Assembly (NCBI RefSeq): GCF_039634365.2
Contig: NZ_CP155079.2
Location: 3,658,001-3,722,000 of the forward strand
From: Mucilaginibacter sp. PAMB04168
Lineage (GTDB): Bacteria > Bacteroidota > Bacteroidia > Sphingobacteriales > Sphingobacteriaceae
Direction of reading: 5' to 3'
DNA: 64,000 nucleotides
A model generated the notes under the pieces. It made no database searches. It worked only from the letters and a program-made list of their open reading frames with translations, and had not been told where the DNA came from. The position numbers and the translations under genes were made by a program. The stretch's first letter is position 1. The number at the start of each line of letters is the position of its first letter. Below, one piece after another: positions 23,901 to 33,587 of the stretch.

Positions 23901-25553
23901 TTACTTACAATCGGTAAGCACAAAGGTGGCATCTACTACCACGGTGTTCGAAACCGCATCGTAACGTGTTGTTCCGCTTAATCCATTAACTGCCGGTATT
24001 GCAACCCCGGCCGATTTATCGAGCTTAAATGCACTTGAGTTGTATGTTTTGCCGGCATAAGTGGTTGTAATACTATAGCTGTTGCCATCTACCAGGTTTG
24101 TGGTTGCTACGCCATCGGTCATATAAACATTGGTACTTTCGCCGGTTGTGGTGTTCTTAAGTACTAACCAGGTTGATGGATAAGCGACCACTTGCTGGTT
24201 TGAGCATTTTGCAACCACGTTAACCATGGTTTTTATATAGTTAACAGTAGGCTGTGTAGCCAGTGTTACCTCTACCCAACCCTTACCACACGCGCCGAAG
24301 GTTGGCGTTTCGCCAAGTTTGGTTAAGCTATTACCGCTGCGTGCATAAACCACTACTTTTAAATCGCCTGCGTCTGCGGGGATATCAGATAAAACGGCTT
24401 GCACACCTTCCTTAATTTGGCTTACAGCTGTCAAGCTCACCGGTTGCTCGTTTGCCGTAGTCAGGCTCACCAGGAAATCACCGTTCAACTGTTGCGCAGT
24501 ATGCATATTAACGGTTAAGGTTGATGAACAGCTGGCGCCATACCAGTCGGCACTCCAGCTCGAAAGGTGCGTAATAGGAAAGGTAACAGCCAGCTTATTA
24601 CCTTTACGGATCACATTAGCTGTAGTTTCATATTTCCATTGGCCGGTTTGCTCGTTTAAACTCCAAATAGGGATGGCATCGCCCACAGCAACCTGTTGTT
24701 TGGTTTGCGGGTTAACCAGATTGCTGTTGATCTCCATGGTTAGTGTAACCGGTTTAGAAAAACCCTTTACCGCAGTTGAGCCGGCAACCATATTGATAGA
24801 TAATAAACCGGCGGTAACAAATGAGGTACCGGCTGGTAGTGCTTGTCCGTTAGGGCCAATGGCATTTGATGGATTTAAGCCACCTGGCAGCGCATTATAA
24901 GACGAGGTATTACCGGTCCCGAAAAATACAACGCTCGATTTTAGTTGCGAACTGTTGATTAGGCTGCCGTTTGCATCCAGCAGCTGTGTGCCCGATGGTA
25001 TACTAACGTTGCTGGCCTCGGTAGTAGATGTATTAGCGCTGGTATTAATGCTAACCGCTGAAGATGTACCTGCGCTAACCGTAGATTGTTGTACTACAGT
25101 TGCTGTACCATTAGCCGGGCTGGCGTACTCCACTAACGGAATAACCGGTGCAGAAGCGGCATTGCTGGTAACAACAATGGTTTTTGATACCGGCATAAAG
25201 CCCGGCACATTCACATAAATATGGTAAGTAAGCGGATTGGCAATACTCGGGTTGGCGCTTTTGGTAAGGCTTAAAGGCAAGATGCCGTTGGTGGCCGTAA
25301 AATTTGTACCGCCACCATCAACCTGTACCAGCGCCGCATTGGCACCACTTATGGTAACAGCAAAGCTGGCAGGTATGGCCGTATTGCTTGTTGGGTTAGC
25401 GTTAACAAACTGCAACAGCGTTGGCGCTTTTGACAGCGTACTGGTATTAACAATGAGATTAATATCGTCAGTAGGTTTTTTACAGGCATTTATAGCCAAT
25501 AAACTTACCAGGCTAAACACTGCTGCAAAAACGAATCTGCTTAATAGTTTCAT
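23901..25553 (-). CDS. Large surface lipoprotein, unknown function
   Basis: A 550-residue protein with a lipoprotein signal (VSLLAINACKKPTDD). The first third is rich in Ser/Thr/Ala/Asn with Ig-like strands (AVTISGANAALVQVDGGG, TYHIYVNVPGFMPVSKTIVV). A repetitive SAGTSSAVSINTSANTSTTE segment follows, then a region with VTFPITHLSSWSADWYGASC and further beta-rich C-terminal strands. No catalytic motif is visible, so a structural or binding role outside the cell is inferred. It is downstream of a putative outer-membrane barrel gene with a 26-bp gap, so both are likely one operon. Confidence 0.75.
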   Translation of the reverse strand: MKLLSRFVFAAVFSLVSLLAINACKKPTDDINLIVNTSTLSKAPTLLQFVNANPTSNTAIPASFAVTISGANAALVQVDGGGTNFTATNGILPLSLTKSANPSIANPLTYHIYVNVPGFMPVSKTIVVTSNAASAPVIPLVEYASPANGTATVVQQSTVSAGTSSAVSINTSANTSTTEASNVSIPSGTQLLDANGSLINSSQLKSSVVFFGTGNTSSYNALPGGLNPSNAIGPNGQALPAGTSFVTAGLLSINMVAGSTAVKGFSKPVTLTMEINSNLVNPQTKQQVAVGDAIPIWSLNEQTGQWKYETTANVIRKGNKLAVTFPITHLSSWSADWYGASCSSTLTVNMHTAQQLNGDFLVSLTTANEQPVSLTAVSQIKEGVQAVLSDIPADAGDLKVVVYARSGNSLTKLGETPTFGACGKGWVEVTLATQPTVNYIKTMVNVVAKCSNQQVVAYPSTWLVLKNTTTGESTNVYMTDGVATTNLVDGNSYSITTTYAGKTYNSSAFKLDKSAGVAIPAVNGLSGTTRYDAVSNTVVVDATFVLTDCK

Positions 25554-25579
25554 AAGTAGTATAAATTATCAGGGGGTTA

Positions 25580-26272
25580 TTATCGTATCTTGAAATTAAA
25601 GTTAAGCTGTACTACAGGCAGCCAGCGGTAGCTTTTAAAGTTGGAATCGAACTGCGGCTCGAGCTTATAATTATCGGCCAGCATTTCGGTACCGGTAATC
25701 TTGCTTTGTGGTTTTGACAGGTAGTAGGTACCTAAATCAAGGTTAATGTTAAACAACCGTTGCGGAAAGCTTTTGAACAAGCCAATGCCTGCGTAGGGGG
25801 CAATGCCTCTCCAGCTCATATCAATATTGAGTGTGCCTAAATCGGCGCTCGAAAGGTTGTAGTTGCCCACCTTGTAATTACCCGTTGGCAATACTTCTAT
25901 ACCACCGGTAGCCTTGTACAAGTAACCCGCCCCGCCTACCAACCTAAAGCCGCGGGCGTTTTTAAAAGGCACAAAATCGGCCAGCAGGTGTATGTTCGAA
26001 AACTTTACAGAAACATTGTTGGTAGACTGGAAGCCCGAAAAGCTGAATACGTTATTAGCTTTGACTGGTATAAAAGCAGCACCAGCCCGTACGGAAAGAT
26101 TTTTAGTAACGCCGTGACGCACATCAGCTCCCACACCCTGCGTACCTGCCACAACCTGTAAAGACCAATTGTTATTGAAGGTAGAAGTTGGCGGTGCTTG
26201 TGGTTTGCTCTGTGCTTTAGCCTGAAGCATTAATGCCACAAATGCTGTTAAAAATAAGTAAAATTTATTCAT
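25580..26272 (-). CDS. Outer-membrane beta-barrel protein (hypothetical)
   Basis: A 230-residue protein with a signal peptide (FYLFLTAFVALMLQAKAQ). Alternating strands follow, such as WSLQVVAGTQGVGADVRHGV and LSVRAGAAFIPV, and the C-terminus (WLPVVQLNFNFKIR) is typical of a small outer-membrane barrel. It starts the transcript that continues into the lipoprotein at 23901-25553. The 17-bp inverted repeat at 26350-26386 lies upstream and may control it and the divergent GH92 gene. Confidence 0.75.
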   Translation of the reverse strand: MNKFYLFLTAFVALMLQAKAQSKPQAPPTSTFNNNWSLQVVAGTQGVGADVRHGVTKNLSVRAGAAFIPVKANNVFSFSGFQSTNNVSVKFSNIHLLADFVPFKNARGFRLVGGAGYLYKATGGIEVLPTGNYKVGNYNLSSADLGTLNIDMSWRGIAPYAGIGLFKSFPQRLFNINLDLGTYYLSKPQSKITGTEMLADNYKLEPQFDSNFKSYRWLPVVQLNFNFKIR

Positions 26273-26349
26273 ATCCCCTTAGTCGTTACTTTTTGTAGGT
26301 ATGTTACGGAACGATTATAAGTATTTTTCTGCAACAGCCACTTATACCG

Positions 26350-26386
26350 ATTATACATATTTATAGTTACTATAAATATGTATAAT
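26350..26386. promoter_or_regulatory. Perfect 17-bp inverted repeat between divergent genes
   Basis: ATTATACATATTTATAG and its exact complement are separated by TTA. The repeat lies 78 bp upstream of the barrel gene (minus) and 111 bp upstream of the GH92 gene (plus). It cannot be a normal terminator since no gene ends here, so a shared operator is likely. Confidence 0.6.
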
Positions 26387-26497
26387 GATAAAAGCTGGTA
26401 ATATGGTGACCGTAGTGTGGTCCTCCACTGTAAAAACATAGTACCTGATTGTGTCACATTGGCAACTGTTTTATATTTGTTACATCAACACATACCC

Positions 26498-28786
26498 ATG
26501 AAGTATATCTGGTCTCTTATTATATTTTTGATAGCCACCGCAGTACAAGCCCAACAGGTAAACAAAGTAACCGATCCGGCCGAGTGGGTGAACCCGCTTA
26601 TGGGTACCGACTCAAAGCCCGATCTGAGCAACGGTAATACTTACCCTGCTGTGGGTGTACCCTGGGGGATGAATTATTGGTCGGCCCAAACAGGCACTAT
26701 GGGCAACGGCTGGATGTACCAATATGCGGCTGATAAGATACGGGGCTTTAAGCAAACCCACCAACCCTCCCCCTGGATGAACGACTACGGGCAATTTGCC
26801 ATTATGCCGGTAACTGGTAAAACCAAATTTACACAGGATGACAGGGCCAGTTGGTTTAGCCACAAGGCAGAGGTGGTAAAACCTTATTACTACAGCGTTT
26901 ACCTGGCCGACCATGATGTAACCGCCGAGATGACCACCACTGAGCGTGCTGCGCACTTTCAGTTCAGTTACCCTAAAAGCGATAGCTCATTTATTGTAAT
27001 TGATGCTTTAGACCGAGGATCGTATATCAGGATCATACCTCAGCAAAACAAGATTATTGGCTATACTACGCGCAATGCCCGCAGCAAGCCGGTTAATTTT
27101 AAAAACTACTTTGTAATTTATACCGACAAGCCTTTTACCATTGCACGGGCATGGCATGGTAAAACACTAGCCGGTGCCGATTCGCTGGAAATAACCAACA
27201 ACCATGCAGGCGCTATTATTGGTTTTAAAACTGCTAAAGGCGAAAAGGTGCACCTGCGGGTAGCATCATCGCTCATTAGCTTTGAGCAGGCCGAACTGAA
27301 TTTAAAGCGCGAGGTGGGCAATGACAGTTTTGAGGCCACCAAGCAAAAAGCTCACATTGCCTGGAACAAGGTACTTAGCCGCATACGGGTAGAAGGTGGC
27401 ACGGCAGATCAAACCCGTACTTTTTATTCCTGCCTGTACCGTACGGTGATGTTCCCTAATAAGCTGTATGAAGTGGATGCTAACAACAAGGTGGTTCATT
27501 ACAGTCCTTACACCGGCAAAACTATGCCGGGTTACAAATTTGCTGGCACCGGTTTTTGGGATACTTTCCGCGCGCTTTACCCTTTTTTAAACTTGGTGTA
27601 TCCATCCATTAATAAAGAGATGCAGCAGGGCCTTATTAGTGATTATACGGAGGGCGGCTGGCTGCCCGAATGGAGCAGCCCTGGTTATGCCGATATTATG
27701 GTGGGCAACAACTCGGCATCGGTAGTGGCCGAAGCTTACCTGAAAGGTTTGCGGGGCTACGATATTAACAAGCTATACGAAGCCCTGCAGCACGGTGCTA
27801 ACAACGAGGGCCCGGTCACCGCCACTGGCCGTTATGGTGTAAAATATTATAACGAACTGGGCTACGTACCTTATGATGTTAAAATAAACGAAAGCGCTGC
27901 CCGTACCTTAGAGTATGCTTATGACGACTTCGCCATTTATCAACTGGCCAAGGCCTTAAACCGTCCGGCATCCGAAGTAGAGTTGTACAAAACGCGCAGT
28001 CAGAACTACCGAAAGCTGTTTGACCCGGCAACGGGCTTAATGCGGGGTAAAAATAGAGATGGCAGCTTTCAGTCGCCTTTTAACCCGTTTAAGTGGGGCG
28101 ATGCCTTTACCGAGGGTAACAGTTGGCACTACTCCTGGTCGGTGTTTCATGATGTGCAGGGGCTGATTAACCTTATGGGCGGCGAGCGGAAATTTATTTC
28201 CAAGCTTGATTCGGTATTTAGCCTGCCACCTGTTTTTGACGACAGCTACTATGGCGGTGTGATACATGAGATTCGGGAGATGCAGATCATGAACATGGGC
28301 CAGTATGCACACGGCAACCAGCCCATACAGCACATGATTTACCTGTATAATTACGCTGGCCAGCCTTGGAAAACCCAATACTGGGCTCGCGAAGTGATGA
28401 ACCGCCTTTACAAGCCCACACCAGATGGTTACTGCGGCGATGAAGACAACGGTCAAACATCAGCTTGGTACGTATTCTCGGCCATGGGCTTCTACCCGGT
28501 ATGCCCCGCAAGTGACCAGTATGTACTGGGGGCACCGTTATTTAAAAAGGTTACCCTAACACTTGAAAACGGCAAAACTGTTGTGATTAGTTCGCCCCAA
28601 AACAGTGATGCGAACAGGTATATAAACAGCTTAACCTTTAACGGTAAACCTTACGCTTACAATTGGTTAAGCCATCAAACATTATTAAAAGGCGGTGTAT
28701 TGCATTTTAAAATGCAGTCTGTACCCAACAAAATAAGAGGAAACAGGCAAACAGATTACCCGTTTTCGATGTCTAATAAGCAGTAA
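26498..28786 (+). CDS. GH92-family alpha-mannosidase (exported)
   Basis: A 762-residue enzyme from the ATG at 26498, which begins the signal peptide (MKYIWSLIIFLIATAVQAQQ). GH92 features include NPLMGTDSKPDLSNGNTYPA, PWGMNYWSAQ, GFKQTHQPSPW, the TFRALYP region, PEWSSPGYADIMVGN and the C-terminal GNQPIQHMIYLYNYAGQPW and DEDNGQTSAWY blocks. GH92 enzymes are calcium-dependent exo-acting alpha-mannosidases that trim N-glycans or mannans in the periplasm. It is not accompanied by SusC/SusD genes. Confidence 0.93.
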   Translation: MKYIWSLIIFLIATAVQAQQVNKVTDPAEWVNPLMGTDSKPDLSNGNTYPAVGVPWGMNYWSAQTGTMGNGWMYQYAADKIRGFKQTHQPSPWMNDYGQFAIMPVTGKTKFTQDDRASWFSHKAEVVKPYYYSVYLADHDVTAEMTTTERAAHFQFSYPKSDSSFIVIDALDRGSYIRIIPQQNKIIGYTTRNARSKPVNFKNYFVIYTDKPFTIARAWHGKTLAGADSLEITNNHAGAIIGFKTAKGEKVHLRVASSLISFEQAELNLKREVGNDSFEATKQKAHIAWNKVLSRIRVEGGTADQTRTFYSCLYRTVMFPNKLYEVDANNKVVHYSPYTGKTMPGYKFAGTGFWDTFRALYPFLNLVYPSINKEMQQGLISDYTEGGWLPEWSSPGYADIMVGNNSASVVAEAYLKGLRGYDINKLYEALQHGANNEGPVTATGRYGVKYYNELGYVPYDVKINESAARTLEYAYDDFAIYQLAKALNRPASEVELYKTRSQNYRKLFDPATGLMRGKNRDGSFQSPFNPFKWGDAFTEGNSWHYSWSVFHDVQGLINLMGGERKFISKLDSVFSLPPVFDDSYYGGVIHEIREMQIMNMGQYAHGNQPIQHMIYLYNYAGQPWKTQYWAREVMNRLYKPTPDGYCGDEDNGQTSAWYVFSAMGFYPVCPASDQYVLGAPLFKKVTLTLENGKTVVISSPQNSDANRYINSLTFNGKPYAYNWLSHQTLLKGGVLHFKMQSVPNKIRGNRQTDYPFSMSNKQ

Positions 28787-28802
28787 ACCAATTATTCTTT
28801 AT

Positions 28803-29288
28803 ATGCCATCTGATATCGTTATTGACTGTAGTCATACTTTAAAAGACCGTAAATTAACCATTGCATTTGCCGAGAGCGTAACCGCCGGTAAAGTTATATC
28901 TGAGTTTGCGCTTATACCCAATTGTGGCAGCGTACTTAACGGCAGTATTGTGTGTTACGACGTGAGTGTAAAAAAAAGCTTACTGGGCGTAACTGACGAA
29001 ATGATTGAACAATTTACGCCCGAATCTGCTGAGGTAACAGAACAATTGGCCATTGGCCTGCGCAAGCTCATACCCTCCGACGTAATCGTTGCCGTTACCG
29101 GCCTTGCAGCGCCTGGTGGCAGCGAAACTGAAGAAAAGCCGGTAGGTACCATGTTTGTACATGGCTTTTTTAAGGACAAGCCCTGGAAACTTCGCCTTTA
29201 TATTGATGATGAGCCAGAACAGGTGATTTTGAAAGCTATAGATGAAATAGCAAATTATCTGCTTAAGGAACTTGCAGTGAGCGCATAA
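28803..29288 (+). CDS. CinA C-terminal domain protein (nicotinamide-nucleotide amidase-like)
   Basis: A 161-residue single-domain protein matching the CinA C-terminal/PncC family: LTIAFAESVTAGKVISEFAL, GSVLNGSIVCYDVSVKK, SAEVTEQLAIG and AVTGLAAPGGSETEEKPVGT. PncC deamidates nicotinamide mononucleotide to the acid form in NAD salvage. It follows the GH92 gene after 16 bp on the same strand, so it may be read through, though no functional link is evident. Confidence 0.85.
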   Translation: MPSDIVIDCSHTLKDRKLTIAFAESVTAGKVISEFALIPNCGSVLNGSIVCYDVSVKKSLLGVTDEMIEQFTPESAEVTEQLAIGLRKLIPSDVIVAVTGLAAPGGSETEEKPVGTMFVHGFFKDKPWKLRLYIDDEPEQVILKAIDEIANYLLKELAVSA

Positions 29289-29379
29289 AGCTTTCATATT
29301 TACTGTTACAATTTTATATACGTTTTCTTCTTATTTATTTTATTTTCGCCTCAGATACTTTTTGTGTATTTGTTATCCC

Positions 29380-30240
29380 ATGTATAGAATATTTACAGCT
29401 ATTGCCGCTTGTACCCTAAGTTTAGCTGCCTGCCAGTCGGGCAAAACGGCCAGTGTTACTGATAGTACTGCAACCACAACAACAGCCACTACTACAACCG
29501 CCACAACAGAGCCGGCAGCCAAAAAGCCAGGCAAAATGGGCACCAATGCCGAGATTATTGCCCGTAAGCAGGTGCCTATTTTGTGCTACCACCAAATACG
29601 CGACTGGCGCCCGCGCGACTCCAAAACAGCAAAGGACTATATTGTACCCATAGTCAGTTTTAAGGAAAAAATAAAGATGCTGGCCGATAGCGGTTACCAT
29701 ACCATACTGCCCAACCAATTGTATGATTACCTTACCACCGGCGCTGCATTGCCCAGCAAACCCATCATGCTTACATTTGATGATACCGATCTGGACCAAT
29801 TTACCATTGCCAATCCCGAACTGAAAAAGTATGGCTTTAAGGCGGTATACTTCATCATGACCGTATCTATAGGCCGGCCTAACTATATGAACAAGGAGCA
29901 GATCAAACAACTGTCAGACGAGGGCAACGTAATAGCCAGCCACACCTGGGATCATCACAACTTTAAAAAGTTTGCCGGTAAAGATTGGGAAACCCAAATT
30001 GATAAGCCTACTAAAAAGCTGGAAGAAATAACCGGTAAGAAGATAGAATATTTTGCCTACCCGTTCGGTTTATGGAATGCGCAGGGCTTGCCCGAACTGC
30101 ACAAACGTGGTTTCAAGGCAGCCTTTCAATTGGCTGAGAAGCGTGATCCTAATGATCCGCTGATGACCATACGCCGTATTTTAGATAGCGGTTACTGGAG
30201 TGCCAAAACCTTGCATAACAGTATTAAAAATAGTTTTTAA
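29380..30240 (+). CDS. Polysaccharide deacetylase-family lipoprotein
   Basis: A 286-residue protein from the ATG at 29380, which opens a lipoprotein signal (MYRIFTAIAACTLSLAACQSG). A long Thr-rich linker follows (residues about 25-50). The NodB-like domain shows ILCYHQIRDW, the metal/catalytic LTFDDTD, VIASHTWDHHNF (two zinc His) and IEYFAYPFGLWN. Such enzymes deacetylate cell-wall or polysaccharide amino sugars. It is anchored in the envelope by its lipid. A strong palindromic terminator follows. Confidence 0.9.
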   Translation: MYRIFTAIAACTLSLAACQSGKTASVTDSTATTTTATTTTATTEPAAKKPGKMGTNAEIIARKQVPILCYHQIRDWRPRDSKTAKDYIVPIVSFKEKIKMLADSGYHTILPNQLYDYLTTGAALPSKPIMLTFDDTDLDQFTIANPELKKYGFKAVYFIMTVSIGRPNYMNKEQIKQLSDEGNVIASHTWDHHNFKKFAGKDWETQIDKPTKKLEEITGKKIEYFAYPFGLWNAQGLPELHKRGFKAAFQLAEKRDPNDPLMTIRRILDSGYWSAKTLHNSIKNSF

Positions 30241-30249
30241 CGCATTATT

Positions 30250-30293
30250 AAAAGCAAAAGCCCTTTCTGCATGCAGAAAGGGCTTTTGCTTTT
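30250..30293. terminator. Bidirectional terminator (22-bp perfect palindrome)
   Basis: AAAAGCAAAAGCCCTTTCTG is mirrored exactly around TGCA, with T runs on both strands. It separates the convergent deacetylase gene and the small acidic gene and just touches the stop of the latter. Confidence 0.9.
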
Positions 30294-30526
30294 TACAGGT
30301 TTTCGTTTGCCGGACCCTGACCTTTGTTGGATGACTCCTCACTCGGAGCACCGGGCGCGCCGCTATCATTATCGGGCACCACAGTATCTACGCGTTCATC
30401 ATCTTCCTTAGTATGTTCGGTAGGCGTATTGCCTTTTGATAATTCGCTATCACCGGCATTTTCGCCTATCTGATCATTGTTAGGGCTGGTATCTTCGTTG
30501 CCATTCGGAGTGTTCTCGGTTGCCAT
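30293..30526 (-). CDS. Small acidic, disordered protein (77 aa)
   Basis: A 77-residue protein (MATENTPNGNEDTSPNNDQI...) made almost wholly of D, E, N, S, T, P and G, with no hydrophobic core. It should be unstructured. I recognise no family. It begins 24 bp after the stop of the SpoIIAA-like gene on the same strand and ends in the shared terminator, so it is probably the second gene of that transcript. Confidence 0.6.
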   Translation of the reverse strand: MATENTPNGNEDTSPNNDQIGENAGDSELSKGNTPTEHTKEDDERVDTVVPDNDSGAPGAPSEESSNKGQGPANENL

Positions 30527-30550
30527 AAGTAGTATATTTATAGTTGTTAA

Positions 30551-30916
30551 TTATTCTGCTATCCATTTAACGGCCTCTTCCAGTTTATCTAACGAAAAAC
30601 CTTTTGAAGTTCCCGGAATCAGGAATTTAAAAATATTGCTGGTAAACCATTCTACGCTTTTCTGGTCGGTTACTACGGCCACTTTCTTCCATTTCGTAAA
30701 ATGCTTAAGGCCTACTTTTATATCGTCCCACCATGCCCCGGCGCTAAAGTTCTGCGCATCGGTTTCAAGTACCAGCAGGTAATTGATCTCGCCCTGGCGT
30801 TTTACCAGATCATCCAATCGTGGTATCAGTACGTTATCAATGTCTTCTTTGGTTACCTCTCCTATGGCATGTATGCCAATTATATTATCAGGTAAATCAT
30901 TTATAAATTGCAGCAT
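30551..30916 (-). CDS. SpoIIAA-like STAS domain protein
   Basis: A 121-residue protein of the SpoIIAA-like group: NIIGIHAIGEVTKEDIDNVL, then INYLLVLETDAQNFSAGAWW, KWKKVAVVTDQKSVEWFTSN and a final helix LDKLEEAVKWI. STAS-type domains act as small regulatory or lipid/nucleotide-binding modules. There is no kinase or anti-sigma partner next to it, so its role is open. It leads a short minus-strand transcript with the acidic protein gene. Confidence 0.8.
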   Translation of the reverse strand: MLQFINDLPDNIIGIHAIGEVTKEDIDNVLIPRLDDLVKRQGEINYLLVLETDAQNFSAGAWWDDIKVGLKHFTKWKKVAVVTDQKSVEWFTSNIFKFLIPGTSKGFSLDKLEEAVKWIAE

Positions 30917-31267
30917 ATAGGTTAAATGTTGTTTCGACTATACAACGCCTACAGAGCAAATGTGTTTGCCGGTAGTGGCATTTGGCTAATTGCCCAGTAA
31001 GTTTCCCTTTTGGGTGATATTGCCAAGCCCAAGACTTTCTTGTTGGTTTTGACAATAAAGTATACGCATTTGTGCTTTTAAGTTGCACCTGTGTTTACTA
31101 ATTTTCAGGATCAATGCACTTACATTGGCTGCTCTTGGCGGTAAAGGCCGGTTACTACAAAGTAAGAGCTACAGCAACAGAGTAGATAAGGAGTGATAAC
31201 ACTAACCTATTTTTAAGCATTAAACAAGCCGAACTCAGACCACTTACAATTGTTTATCTTTGTATAA
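30917..31267. other. Divergent intergenic region before queG, no gene seen
   Basis: These 351 bp hold no convincing open frame on either strand. A perfect -7 box TATCTTTG (31255-31262) lies only 5 bp before the queG ATG; no TTG is found at the matching -33 spacing. Confidence 0.5.
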
Positions 31268-32197
31268 ATGAATCAGCAGTTACAGCAATACAGCCAGTTA
31301 ATTAAGGGCGAGGCTAAGCGCCTGGGCTTTATGTTCTGCGGTATTGCCAAAGCAGATTTTTTAGAAAAAGAAGCACCACGTCTTGAAAGCTGGCTAAAGC
31401 AAGGCCACCATGGCGAAATGAAGTACATGGAAAATCATTTTGATAAACGCCTTGACCCGCGTTTACTGGTGGATGGTGCCAAATCAGTAATCTCGCTCGC
31501 ATTAAACTATTATACCGACCAGCAGCAGGCTGATCCACTAGCTCCTAAGATTTCAAAATACGCCTATGGCATGGATTACCATGAGGTAATTAAAGACAAG
31601 CTAAAGCAACTGCTTTACTTTATGCAGGAAAGCATTGGCGAGGTTGGCGGCCGGGCCTTTGTGGATTCGGCACCTGTTTTGGACCGTGCCTGGGCGCAAC
31701 GTGCGGGCATTGGCTGGATTGGCAAAAACTCCAATCTGATCAACAAAAAGAATGGCTCTTTCTTCTTTTTAGCCGAACTGATTGTTGACGCCGAACTGGC
31801 GTATGACATAGCACCCACCACCGACCATTGCGGTACCTGCACCCGGTGTATAGACGCCTGCCCTACCGAGGCCATTGTAGCGCCCTACGTAGTTGACGGT
31901 AGTCGCTGCATTTCTTACCTCACAATTGAATTAAAAAACAACATCCCAGAAGAATTTAAAGGCAAAACCGATAATTGGATGTTTGGCTGCGATGTTTGCC
32001 AAAACGTTTGCCCCTGGAACCGCTTCTCGACCACACACAACGAACCCGCTTTTAACCCCAACCCCGACTTGCTCGGAATGAGCCAGCGCGACTGGCAGGA
32101 AATTACGCAGGAAACTTTCCAGCAGGTATTCAAAAAATCGCCCGTAAAGCGCACCAAGTTTGACGGACTAAAGCGCAATATTGAATTTTTAGTTTAA
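31268..32197 (+). CDS. queG: Epoxyqueuosine reductase QueG
   Basis: A 309-residue iron-sulfur, cobalamin-dependent enzyme that reduces epoxyqueuosine to queuosine in tRNA, the last step of Q synthesis. Seen are the N-terminal [17 protein letters not shown], the [20 protein letters not shown] signature, and two 4Fe-4S clusters' motifs, [15 protein letters not shown] and [11 protein letters not shown]. Length is normal for the short QueG form without C-terminal HEAT repeats. It acts in the cytoplasm. Confidence 0.96.
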   Translation: MNQQLQQYSQLIKGEAKRLGFMFCGIAKADFLEKEAPRLESWLKQGHHGEMKYMENHFDKRLDPRLLVDGAKSVISLALNYYTDQQQADPLAPKISKYAYGMDYHEVIKDKLKQLLYFMQESIGEVGGRAFVDSAPVLDRAWAQRAGIGWIGKNSNLINKKNGSFFFLAELIVDAELAYDIAPTTDHCGTCTRCIDACPTEAIVAPYVVDGSRCISYLTIELKNNIPEEFKGKTDNWMFGCDVCQNVCPWNRFSTTHNEPAFNPNPDLLGMSQRDWQEITQETFQQVFKKSPVKRTKFDGLKRNIEFLV

Positions 32198-32274
32198 GGA
32201 TGCATTGCTGCCTGAAAGAACAGGATGGCTTTGTAACGGTAAAATAATACTTTTACTATTCCTTACAACCAATT

Positions 32275-33528
32275 ATGAGAAAACTTAGTTTATTAACCTT
32301 ACTCATAGGCCTAGCTTTTAGTGCCTATTCGCAAGAGTACGTAATTACCAAATTTGGCGTTGCTGCCAACGACAGCACCAAACTTAACACCAAAGCCATA
32401 CAGCGTGTTATTGATAATGCTAATGCCAAGGGCGGTGGCACTATTGTGATTCCAAGAGGCACTTACCTAACCGGCGCCTTGTTTTTTAAACCAAAAACCA
32501 AACTGCGCTTGCAAGAAGGTGCGGTGCTGAAAGGGTCTGACAATATTGGCGACTATCCTCTTCTACCATCACGTATGGAGGGCAGGAGCCTGGATTATTA
32601 TGCAGCTTTGGTTAATGCGCGCAATGTAGATAACTTCAGCATTACCGGCCCAGGGGCTATTGATGGTAACGGACTTAAGTTTTGGAAAGGATTTTGGGCG
32701 CACCGCGATTCGATGAGCCGGTTAAAAAAGGAAAGTACCAATCTGGAAGTACATCGCCCAAGGTTAATTTTTGTTTGGGGTAGTAATAATGTGAACATTC
32801 AGAATGTGAAACTCCGTAACTCCGGTTTTTGGACCACCCACTTGTACCAGTGTAACAACGTGTTAATTGAGAATTGCGATATCCGCTCCCCCTTCAGGCC
32901 GGTAAAAGCGCCAAGCACCGATGGTGTAGATATTGACGTATGTAAAAAAGTAACCGTACGTAATTGTTACATATCGGTAAATGATGATGCTATTGTTATA
33001 AAAGGCGGTAAAGGCCCCGATGCACATAAGCGGCCCGAAAACGGCATAGTTGAGGACATACTGGTAGAAAACTGCACATTTGGCGAGGCGCATGCCACCC
33101 TTACCTTAGGGAGCGAATGCATACATGCCAAAAACATTGTAATGCGTAACTGCAAGGTGAACAACAACTGCCCCATCCTGAAACTGAAAATGAGGCCGGA
33201 CACTTACCAGATATATGAGGATGTAACCGTTGAAAACATAACCGGCAAATGTGGGATGGTGATTGACATGAACCCCTGGAAACAGTTTTTTGATTTGGGC
33301 GGCAGCGCCGAAAAACCGTTCGGAACCGTGCGTAACATTACCATGAAGAATATTAAAGTAGAATGCAACAGCTTCGGCGCTATGGAGGGCAATATGGCCG
33401 ACAAAGTAGCCAACGTAATTTTTGAGAATGTAGAGGCTACAGCTAAAAACCCTCAATTCAAAAACAAATACCAGGATATTAAAGCTAAAAACGTAACCTT
33501 AAACGGCACTCCGTTAGTGATACAATAA
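32275..33528 (+). CDS. GH28-family polygalacturonase-like enzyme (exported)
   Basis: A 417-residue protein with a signal peptide (KLSLLTLLIGLAFSAYSQ). The N-terminus is the usual KFGVAANDSTKLNTKAIQRV of GH28, then repeated right-handed beta-helix coils (NVNIQNVKLRNSGFWTTHLY). The catalytic region has STDGVDIDVCKKV, SVNDDAIVIKGG and TLGSECIHAKN in place of the canonical GHG. GH28 enzymes hydrolyse galacturonic-acid linkages in pectin. It acts in the periplasm or at the surface. No other pectin genes are beside it. Confidence 0.88.
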   Translation: MRKLSLLTLLIGLAFSAYSQEYVITKFGVAANDSTKLNTKAIQRVIDNANAKGGGTIVIPRGTYLTGALFFKPKTKLRLQEGAVLKGSDNIGDYPLLPSRMEGRSLDYYAALVNARNVDNFSITGPGAIDGNGLKFWKGFWAHRDSMSRLKKESTNLEVHRPRLIFVWGSNNVNIQNVKLRNSGFWTTHLYQCNNVLIENCDIRSPFRPVKAPSTDGVDIDVCKKVTVRNCYISVNDDAIVIKGGKGPDAHKRPENGIVEDILVENCTFGEAHATLTLGSECIHAKNIVMRNCKVNNNCPILKLKMRPDTYQIYEDVTVENITGKCGMVIDMNPWKQFFDLGGSAEKPFGTVRNITMKNIKVECNSFGAMEGNMADKVANVIFENVEATAKNPQFKNKYQDIKAKNVTLNGTPLVIQ

Positions 33529-33545
33529 CACATCATAAAACAACC

Positions 33546-33587
33546 TAAACAAACAAGGCTTTTTTTAGAAAAGGTCTTGTTTGTTTA
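33546..33587. terminator. Bidirectional terminator after the GH28 gene
   Basis: TAAACAAACAAG pairs with CTTGTTTGTTTA around an 18-nt loop. It lies between the convergent GH28 and VOC genes and overlaps the VOC stop codon. Confidence 0.75.
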
